From: JAYQUR01 sp038133505
GTDB lineage: Bacteria > Pseudomonadota > Alphaproteobacteria > MPNO01 > UBA830
Direction: 5' to 3'
Length of the DNA: 13,916 nt
Assembly: GCA_038133505.1 (NCBI GenBank)
Contig: JAYPTI010000088.1
Coordinates: forward strand, 1-13,916
The notes beneath the pieces were generated by a model. It searched no databases, was not told the DNA's origin, and saw only the letters and a program-made list of their open reading frames with translations. Positions 1 to 5,416 of this stretch are shown in pieces. How positions within the stretch are numbered: the first letter of the stretch is position 1; each line of letters begins with the position of its first letter. Both the position numbers and the translations under genes were made by a program.

Positions 1-146
1 ACCGCCGCCACCGCGTCCGACGCGTCGGCGAGATCCGCGACCGCGATGTCGACCCCTTCTTCCGCCAGCCGTTCGGCATAGGCGCGGCCGATTCCCGTTG
101 CGCCGCCGGTGATCACCGCGACCCTGCCCTGATGTCCCTTGCCCAT
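1..146 (-). CDS. Short-chain dehydrogenase/reductase (SDR), N-terminal part only
   Basis: Leftward gene cut by the window edge; only the first 48 residues are present. They read MGKGHQGRVAVITGGATGIG and onward, which is the start of a classical SDR Rossmann fold: the first beta strand followed by the TGGATGIG dinucleotide-binding loop. Established knowledge: SDRs with this loop use NAD(H) or NADP(H) to oxidise alcohols or reduce ketones. The catalytic Ser-Tyr-Lys residues lie outside the window, so activity cannot be judged. The ATG at 146 is preceded by a strong GGGGGAG ribosome-binding site. It diverges from msrA across a 95-base gap. The substrate is unknown. Confidence 0.85.
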   Translation of the reverse strand, partial: MGKGHQGRVAVITGGATGIGRAYAERLAEEGVDIAVADLADASDAVAA

Positions 147-241
147 GGTTTTCTCCCCCGGATGTCGCGCGATAACGCGCTTGTTACTGCCAATGACGGC
201 ATCGTTCCCCATATCGTGCAGGAAAGCGGGAGCATCGAGCC

Positions 242-859
242 ATGAAAAAATTCCTGATCGCGGGCATTCTCGCCCTCTCGACGGCGATTGCGACGACCGC
301 CGCCTCGGCCCAGCAGCTCGCCACGGCCATCTTCGCGGGCGGCTGCTTCTGGTGCGTCGAGTCGGATTTCGATCACGTGCCGGGCGTGGTGAAGACGATT
401 TCGGGCTTTACCGGCGGCAGGACGAAGAATCCGACCTACAAGCAGGTCACCTACGGCGATACCGGCCATCGCGAGGCGGTGGAGATCACGTACGATCCGT
501 CCAAGGTGAGCTACGAGACGCTGCTGAACGTCTTCTGGCATTCGGTCGACCCGACCGACGGCGGCGGGCAGTTCTGCGACCGGGGCGTTTCCTACCGCTC
601 TGCGATCTTCGTCCGGAGCGACGCGGAACGGCGATTGGCGGAAGCGACGAAACAACAGGTGATGAAAGAGCTCGACCAGAAAGTCGCGACGACCGTCGAG
701 GCCGCGTCGGACTTCTATCCGGCCGAGGACTACCACCAGGATTACTACACGAAGAATCCGCTGCGCTATAAGTTCTACCGGTGGAACTGCAACCGCAATC
801 AGCGCGTCGAAGAGGTCTGGGGCGACAAGGCCTACATGGGCATTCCGAAGACCGGGTAA
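242..859 (+). CDS. msrA: Peptide-methionine (S)-S-oxide reductase MsrA, exported form
   Basis: MsrA reduces the S-epimer of methionine sulfoxide in proteins, repairing oxidative damage. The 205-residue product carries the family signature GGCFWCVE with the catalytic cysteine at C35 and C38 close by. It also has the conserved GHREAV, DPTDGGGQFCDRG, YRSAIF and AEDYHQDYY blocks, plus a C-terminal WNCNR cysteine that may act in resolving. Residues 1-23 (MKKFLIAGIL... ASA) form a typical Sec signal peptide with an AXA cleavage site, so the enzyme probably works in the periplasm. A GGGAG ribosome-binding site lies 9 bases before the ATG. It stands alone and converges on the CoxL-like gene with a 24-base gap. 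No msrB is seen in the window. Confidence 0.95.
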   Translation: MKKFLIAGILALSTAIATTAASAQQLATAIFAGGCFWCVESDFDHVPGVVKTISGFTGGRTKNPTYKQVTYGDTGHREAVEITYDPSKVSYETLLNVFWHSVDPTDGGGQFCDRGVSYRSAIFVRSDAERRLAEATKQQVMKELDQKVATTVEAASDFYPAEDYHQDYYTKNPLRYKFYRWNCNRNQRVEEVWGDKAYMGIPKTG

Positions 860-883
860 CGCCGGCCGGAAAGATCCCGACCT

Positions 884-3235
884 TTATTTTCCGCCGTTCA
901 TCGCCCGCCAGACGCGCTCCGGCGTCGCGGGCATATCGATATGCGTCACCCCGTAGTCCGACAGCGCATCGACGATCGCGTTGACGACGACGGCGAGCGC
1001 GGGCGTGGCGCCGCCCTCGCCCCCGCCCCGCACCCCGAGCGCATTGGTCGGCGTCGGAACCTCCATCAGATCGGTATCGAAGGACGGAAAGTCGCCGGCG
1101 CGCGGCAGCGCGTAGTCCAGTAGCGAGCCGGCCACCATCTGGCCGTCCGCGGGATCGTACCAGGCGTTCTCCATCAGCGCCTGGCCCGCGCCCTGAACCA
1201 TGCCGCCGTGCGTCTGGCCGTGCAGGATCATCGGATTGATGGCGCGGCCGACGTCGTCGACCGCCGAATAACGCACCACCTCGACGGCGCCGGTGTCGGG
1301 GTCGACCTCGACCTCGCAGACCTGCGCGCCGTAGGGATAGCCCGGATGCTGCATCAGTTCCTGGCATTCGGCGCCGAGCGGTCCGTGCAGATCCTGCGGC
1401 AGCCCGTCGCCCTTCTCTGCCGCCGCCGCAACCTCGAAGATGCCGAGCGACCTGTCGGTGCCGGATATCTCGAAACGTCCGGCCGCGAAGGCGATATCGC
1501 CGGGCGCCGCTTCGAGCAGTTGGGCTGCGATACGCTTGCCGCGCTCGACGATCTCTTCCGACGCCTTGCCCATGACGATGCCCGCCATCCGCATCGAGCG
1601 CGCCGAGTGCGACCCGCCGCCGTCCTTCACGACGTCCGTATCGCCGGTCAGCAGACGGATCGCCTCGAACGGGACGCCGAGCCAGTCGGAAACGCACTGC
1701 GCGAAGCTGGTTTCATGCCCCTGCCCGCTCGACGTCGTGCCGATGACGACGTCGACGCCGCCTTCGGGCCGCACGGTGATCTCGGTGCGCTCCATCGGGA
1801 AGCCGCTGGTGATCTCGATGTAGTTCGCGAACCCGATGCCGCGGAGCCGCCCGCGGGCCTTCGCCGCCTCCCGCCGGGCGGGAAACCCGTCCCAGTCGCC
1901 CATCTCGAGGGCGCGCGCCATCGCGGTCGGGAAATCGCCGCTGTCGTATTCCAGACCCAGTGCCGTCCGGTAGGGCATGCGGTCGGTGCCGACGAGATTG
2001 CGCCGGCGCAGCTCGATCGGATCGAACCCGCACTCGCGCGCCGCGATGTCGACCAGGCGCTCGGTGATGAACATCGCTTCCGGACGTCCGGCGCTGCGAT
2101 AGGGCGCGGTGGGCGACGTGTTGCTCGCCACCGCGACGCCGCGGACCCGCGCCGACGGGAAATGATAGACGCTGGGCAACAGCTCGGTCGTCTTGGTCAG
2201 CGGCACGAACGCGATGGTGTAGGCGCCGACGTTGCTGGTGATGTCCGCCTTCAGCGCTAGGAAGCCGCCGTCGTCATCGAGCGCGAGCGTCGCATCCGCA
2301 TAACAGTCGCGGCCGTGATAGTCCGACAGGAAGGCCTCGCTGCGGCTCGCCTGCCAGCAGACCGCGCGCTTCAGGCGCCGCGCCGCCCAGGCCGTGATGG
2401 CGTATTCGGGATAGGTCCAGTTGCGCGTACCGTAGTTGCCGCCGACGTCGCCCGCGATCGCCCGGATCCGCTCCTCGCCGATGCCGAGCGCATGGGCGAT
2501 GTCGCGCTTGAACCTGACGGAGTTGTCGCAGCCGCAATAGATCGTCAGCCGGTCGGCGTCCGCGTCGTAGTCGCACAGCGCCGCGCGGGTCTCCAGCATC
2601 ACGCCGGTCGCGCGCTGGATCCATGATTTCAGGTTGACGACGTGGGCGGCGCCGGCGATGGCTGCCTGCACCGCCTCCGCATCGCCGAACCCGCCGTCGA
2701 GGCAGACGTTTCCCGGGATGTGCGGCCAAAGCTCGGGCACGTCTTTCCCGGTCAGCGTCGGCGTCGCGGTGATCGAGGGAAGGGGCGCGTAATCGACGGC
2801 GACCCTCTCGGCCGCATCGAGGGCAGCGGGCAGCGTCTCGGCGACGACGGCGGCGATGGGATCGCCGACATAGCGCGCGCGGTCGGACGCAAACAGCACA
2901 TGCGGCGTCGCCTTCTTCGGCGAACCGTCGCTGTTCTGGAGGTCGAGGTCGACGATGCCCGGAATGTTCGAATAGCTCGGCAGCTCGTTGATTCCGTCGG
3001 CGGCGAGATCCGCCGCCGTCAGCACCAGCAGGACGCCGGGGCTCGCCGCGGCGGACGCCGTATCGATCCCGCGGATCGCCGCATGCGCATGGGTCGAGCG
3101 GACGACGACCATGTGCGCCTGCCCGGGTATCGCGACGTCGGTCGTGTAGCGGCCGCTGCCGGTGACGAGCCGCTTGTCTTCCTTGCGCCTGACGGGCCGT
3201 CCGATGCCGCCCGTCTCGATCGTCGTTCCCTCCAT
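884..3235 (-). CDS. CoxL-like molybdopterin-binding subunit (xanthine dehydrogenase / aldehyde oxidase family)
   Basis: This 783-residue protein has the usual length of the large catalytic subunit of molybdenum hydroxylases. The N-terminus IGRPVRRKEDKRLVTGSGRY is typical of CoxL-type proteins. The molybdenum cofactor region shows GTTSSGQGH and GGGSHSARS, and the catalytic glutamate motif GVRGGGEGG places the base at about E740. The active-site loop is PYRSAGR at residues 378-384. This resembles the AYRGAGR loop of form II enzymes rather than the AYRCSFR loop of genuine CO dehydrogenases. It is therefore probably a hydroxylase of an aldehyde, purine or aromatic heterocycle, not a CO dehydrogenase (inference). 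Such subunits normally need a FAD (CoxM) and a 2Fe-2S (CoxS) partner, and neither is adjacent. It lies 62 bases downstream of the DMT transporter on the same strand. The ATG at 3235 has a weak AGG ribosome-binding site. Confidence 0.9.
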   Translation of the reverse strand: MEGTTIETGGIGRPVRRKEDKRLVTGSGRYTTDVAIPGQAHMVVVRSTHAHAAIRGIDTASAAASPGVLLVLTAADLAADGINELPSYSNIPGIVDLDLQNSDGSPKKATPHVLFASDRARYVGDPIAAVVAETLPAALDAAERVAVDYAPLPSITATPTLTGKDVPELWPHIPGNVCLDGGFGDAEAVQAAIAGAAHVVNLKSWIQRATGVMLETRAALCDYDADADRLTIYCGCDNSVRFKRDIAHALGIGEERIRAIAGDVGGNYGTRNWTYPEYAITAWAARRLKRAVCWQASRSEAFLSDYHGRDCYADATLALDDDGGFLALKADITSNVGAYTIAFVPLTKTTELLPSVYHFPSARVRGVAVASNTSPTAPYRSAGRPEAMFITERLVDIAARECGFDPIELRRRNLVGTDRMPYRTALGLEYDSGDFPTAMARALEMGDWDGFPARREAAKARGRLRGIGFANYIEITSGFPMERTEITVRPEGGVDVVIGTTSSGQGHETSFAQCVSDWLGVPFEAIRLLTGDTDVVKDGGGSHSARSMRMAGIVMGKASEEIVERGKRIAAQLLEAAPGDIAFAAGRFEISGTDRSLGIFEVAAAAEKGDGLPQDLHGPLGAECQELMQHPGYPYGAQVCEVEVDPDTGAVEVVRYSAVDDVGRAINPMILHGQTHGGMVQGAGQALMENAWYDPADGQMVAGSLLDYALPRAGDFPSFDTDLMEVPTPTNALGVRGGGEGGATPALAVVVNAIVDALSDYGVTHIDMPATPERVWRAMNGGK

Positions 3236-3297
3236 GCCGCGCCTGCTTTCTTTTTATGTCGGTGCGCAGGAATTATCGCCAATGCGGCGGCGAAGCG

Positions 3298-4188
3298 CTA
3301 CGTTCCCCCGGCCTTCCGGTTTCGCGCCCGGCTTTCGCGGTAGCTGACGTAATAGGTGCTGGCGCAGATCACGGCGGCGCCGAGCCACGTCCAGCTGTCG
3401 GTCGACTGCCCGAAGATCAGCCAGGCGAGCAGCGCGATGATCGGCAGCTGCACGTAGTTCACGATGACGACGAGGCTGGCCTGCGCCGCCTTGAAGGCGC
3501 GCGTCTGGCACTGCTGGGCGCCGACGGTGCAGACGCCGAGCGCAAGCAGGAGCGGAATGTCCTCGAAGCCCGGATTGCGCCAGTCGAAATAGGCCGCGAC
3601 GGCCGACAGCGGGATCATCAGCGTATAGAGGTAGAACACCATCGCGTTGGGGTTCTCGGTCGCGGTCAGCTTCTTGGTGCCGACGAGCGCGGCCGAAAAC
3701 GACGCGGCGGCGAACAGCGTCGCAAGCGCTGGCAGCGAGATCTCGATCATGCCGGGGCGCAGGATGATCAGGGCGCCGGCGAACCCGACGACGGTCGCCC
3801 CGATCCGGTGAACACCGGGCCTCTCGGCGAGCCAGATCGCCGCGAGCACGATGGTGAAGAGCGGCATCGTGAACATCAGCGCGTTCGCGTCCGCAAGCGG
3901 CATGCCGGCGATGCCGTACATCCACGCCACCGCGCCGACATAGCTGAACGCCATCCGCCACAGATAGAGGCGCATCTGCGACGTCCTCAGCGCCGAGACG
4001 CCGACCGCCGCGATCCACGGCATCATGAATACCGATCCCAGGATTGCCCGGAAGAACACGATCTGGTTGACGGGAAATATCTCCGAGAGACCGCGGACGA
4101 CGACGTAGATCAACGCATAGAAAATGCCGGATGCGACCATCCAGAGGATGCCCCGCACCGGGCCCGACAGGCCAGCGGCGCCGGTCAT
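3298..4188 (-). CDS. EamA/DMT-family membrane transporter
   Basis: A very hydrophobic protein of about 296 residues with roughly ten predicted membrane segments, arranged as two EamA repeats. The first repeat ends with the family-typical LAERPGVHRIGATVVGFAGA followed by LIILRPG; the second ends near residue 280 in a short basic tail. DMT proteins export or import small metabolites across the inner membrane, and the substrate is not predictable from sequence. I chose the ATG at 4188 because the membrane core starts right after it. A GTG at 4218 in the same frame would add ten polar residues but has no ribosome-binding site. It is followed on the same strand, after 62 bases, by the CoxL-like gene, so the two may be co-transcribed. 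Confidence 0.88.
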   Translation of the reverse strand: MTGAAGLSGPVRGILWMVASGIFYALIYVVVRGLSEIFPVNQIVFFRAILGSVFMMPWIAAVGVSALRTSQMRLYLWRMAFSYVGAVAWMYGIAGMPLADANALMFTMPLFTIVLAAIWLAERPGVHRIGATVVGFAGALIILRPGMIEISLPALATLFAAASFSAALVGTKKLTATENPNAMVFYLYTLMIPLSAVAAYFDWRNPGFEDIPLLLALGVCTVGAQQCQTRAFKAAQASLVVIVNYVQLPIIALLAWLIFGQSTDSWTWLGAAVICASTYYVSYRESRARNRKAGGT

Positions 4189-4206
4189 ATTTCTGCCCGC
4201 TTGTGT

Positions 4207-4235
4207 TTGACGCCGCACGCGCCGGAGGCTAGCCT
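4207..4235 (+). promoter_or_regulatory. Candidate sigma70-type promoter for the small RNA
   Basis: A TTGACG -35 box (4207-4212), a 17-base spacer and TAGCCT (4230-4235) as -10. The -35 matches consensus at five of six positions and the -10 at three of six, which is acceptable for a GC-rich alphaproteobacterial promoter. A start near 4242 follows. No coding gene lies downstream on this strand before the terminator at 4408-4439, so its product would be a non-coding RNA. Confidence 0.4.
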
Positions 4236-4241
4236 GCGGCC

Positions 4242-4439
4242 AAGATCAGAGATCATTCCTGCCCAGGACGATTTCAGCATCATGGAACATCGCCCTTCGG
4301 GGCGCTTGAGACGTCCGGTGTCGGCCGATAAGCGCGAAATGCGCATGAATAAGAGCCATAACGACACCGGTGCCTGAATGGACGGGAACGTTTGTTCAGG
4401 GGGCTGACGGCCGGTCCTCCGCGAGGATCGGCCGTTTTT
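4242..4439 (+). ncRNA. Candidate structured small RNA, about 200 nt, unassigned
   Basis: This stretch lies between the transporter and the dioxygenase, both read leftward, and contains four well-formed hairpins on the + strand. They are: CGCCC-TTCG-GGGCG with an extra-stable UUCG tetraloop (4291-4304); a 9-bp closing helix CCGGTGTCG/CGACACCGG (4315-4323 with 4362-4370) enclosing GCGC-GAAAT-GCGC (4332-4344); a 12-bp stem with a GGAA (GNRA) tetraloop (4373-4400); and the terminator hairpin (4408-4434). The 12-bp stem has three G-U wobbles and the terminator one. These would be C-A mismatches on the other strand, so the + strand is the likely RNA. A promoter-like sequence sits at 4207-4235. I do not recognise the family. 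It could be a trans-acting sRNA, or an antisense regulator of the flanking leftward genes. Confidence 0.5.
4408..4439 (+). terminator. Rho-independent terminator
   Basis: A 12-bp stem CGGCCGGTCCTC / GAGGATCGGCCG with one G-U pair and a three-base loop (CGC), followed directly by TTTTT. The U tract is only on the + strand, so it ends rightward transcription. The T run overlaps the TAA stop codon of the leftward dioxygenase (4438-4440). There is no rightward gene upstream, which supports a non-coding transcript. The same hairpin may also act weakly for the dioxygenase mRNA, though no U tract follows it in that direction. Confidence 0.8.
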
Positions 4440-5283
4440 ATGCACTGAGCGCCTGTCCGCGGATCGTATAGCGCCGCAGCATCCGGGTCTGGTCCCGCGG
4501 GAAATCCGTTCGGGCATGGATCGTGCACCAGTTGTCCCACATCAGCAGATCGCCGCGCTGCCATTTGTGGTCGTAGATCACGTCCGACGATTTGATGTGG
4601 GCGTTCAGCGCATCGATGATCGCGCGGCTCTCGTCCTCGTCGTAGCCGTCGATCAGCGCCGACATCAGCTCGTTGACGTAGAGCGCGCGACGCCCCGTCC
4701 TGGGATGCGTGATGACGATGGGCTGCCACTGGTGATCATAATGGTCGATGCCGTCCTTCAAATTGACCGGCTCGGTCGGCAGGTACTTGTATATCTGGAG
4801 AACCTTGCGGCCGTCGATCCGCGACTTCAGGTCGTCCGGCAGGGTCTCCCATGCCTCGTACATGTTCGCGAACAGCGTGTGGCCGCCGACCTGCGTCACC
4901 TCGATGGCGTAGAGCATGGTGCCCCAGTCGGGTTCGGCCGCGTAGCACTTGTCGTGATGGAAGAACATCTCGCCGTCCGGCAGCGAACCGATCGGCACGC
5001 CGTTCTTGCGGACGTTGGTCACCAGCATCAGGTTCTCGGAGTCCGCGCCTTCCGGACGCTCTTCGGGCTTTCTCAGACGGCCGCCGAGCGGGCCGAACTG
5101 CTCGCAGAACGTGCGCTGCTGCTCCGGCGTCAGCTCCTGGCCGCGAAACAGCAGGATCAGATGATCGAGCCAGGCCTGGACCAGCGCCGCCCGTGTCTCC
5201 TCATCGAACGGTTTCGAGAGATCGAGTCCGCGCACTTCGGCGCCGAGCGACCTGTGAAGAGGATGTAATGAGAAATCTGCCAT
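4438..5283 (-). CDS. TauD/TfdA-family 2-oxoglutarate/Fe(II)-dependent dioxygenase
   Basis: The 281-residue length is normal for this family. These cytosolic enzymes couple 2-oxoglutarate decarboxylation to hydroxylation of a substrate, for example sulfonates, sulfate esters or phenoxyacetates. The iron-binding triad is visible as H109-x-D111 (in FFHHDKCY) and distal H256 (in TIHARTDFP). R267, eleven residues after H256, is positioned for 2-oxoglutarate binding. The N-terminus HPLHRSLGAEVRGLDLSKPF is typical of TauD-like proteins. The substrate is not evident. A paralogue lies at 10858. The ATG at 5283 has no ribosome-binding site but sits right after a strong -10 box, suggesting a leaderless message. 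Its promoter carries an element shared with the operon at 12.5 kb. The stop codon abuts the + strand terminator at 4408-4439. Confidence 0.92.
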   Translation of the reverse strand: MADFSLHPLHRSLGAEVRGLDLSKPFDEETRAALVQAWLDHLILLFRGQELTPEQQRTFCEQFGPLGGRLRKPEERPEGADSENLMLVTNVRKNGVPIGSLPDGEMFFHHDKCYAAEPDWGTMLYAIEVTQVGGHTLFANMYEAWETLPDDLKSRIDGRKVLQIYKYLPTEPVNLKDGIDHYDHQWQPIVITHPRTGRRALYVNELMSALIDGYDEDESRAIIDALNAHIKSSDVIYDHKWQRGDLLMWDNWCTIHARTDFPRDQTRMLRRYTIRGQALSA

Positions 5284-5288
5284 GCGTT

Positions 5289-5318
5289 TTTATAGGGCGC
5301 GGCAATTCTCAGGGTCAA
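5289..5318 (-). promoter_or_regulatory. Strong promoter of the dioxygenase at 5283, apparently leaderless
   Basis: On the minus strand, TTGACC (5318-5313), an 18-base spacer, then TATAAA (5294-5289). Each hexamer matches sigma70 consensus at five of six positions. Only five bases separate the -10 box from the ATG at 5283, so transcription should begin at or within one or two bases of the start codon. This agrees with the absence of a Shine-Dalgarno sequence. Confidence 0.65.
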
Positions 5319-5322
5319 CAAA

Positions 5323-5342
5323 ACACTTCGATTGCTAACGAT
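5323..5342 (-). promoter_or_regulatory. Operator-like element upstream of the dioxygenase promoter
   Basis: On the minus strand this reads ATCGTTAGCAATCGAAGTGT and ends four bases before the TTGACC -35 box. It shares ATCGTT-N6-CGAA and 12 of 20 bases with the perfect dyad at 12553-12572, which ends five bases before another TTGACC box. It overlaps a direct repeat CGATTGC-TAA-CGATTGC (+ strand, 5329-5345, 10-base period). The position, centred near -50, suits an activator. The identity of the regulator is unknown. Confidence 0.4.
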
Positions 5343-5367
5343 TGCGCCGCCGGGACGTTTTGGCGCG

Positions 5368-5396
5368 TTGTCAGCCGCGCGTTCCAGCCCCATATT
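5368..5396 (+). promoter_or_regulatory. Candidate promoter of the copper ATPase gene
   Basis: TTGTCA (5368-5373), a 17-base spacer and CATATT (5391-5396), matching consensus at five and four of six positions. A start near 5403 leaves a short leader with GGAG (5403-5406) before the ATG at 5417. The 17-base spacing and the lack of a dyad between the boxes argue against MerR/CueR-type control, which uses a 19-20 base spacer. Confidence 0.4.
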
Positions 5397-5416
5397 GCCT
5401 GTGGAGACCTGCCCGA

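Noticed and set aside
167..180. Inverted repeat GCGCG-ATAA-CGCGC between the first SDR and msrA
   Set aside because: Only five GC-rich pairs, expected by chance here; no matching promoter boxes nearby to make it an operator.
486..1697. Long minus-strand open frame over msrA and the CoxL-like gene
   Set aside because: Composition is Arg/Gly-rich with no domain; it is the shadow of the two real genes in GC-rich DNA.
4345..4377. A ten-codon open frame (MNKSHNDTGA) inside the small RNA
   Set aside because: No ribosome-binding site, and it overlaps the loop and closing helix of the folded RNA; chance is a sufficient explanation.
4373..4434. Resemblance of the GGAA-tetraloop hairpin to SRP RNA domain IV
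   Set aside because: The internal loops that flank the tetraloop in SRP RNA are absent; the stem is continuous with only wobble pairs.
5374..5390. Possible CueR/MerR site in the ATPase promoter
   Set aside because: The spacer is 17 bases and holds no dyad; MerR-type promoters need a 19-20 base spacer with one.
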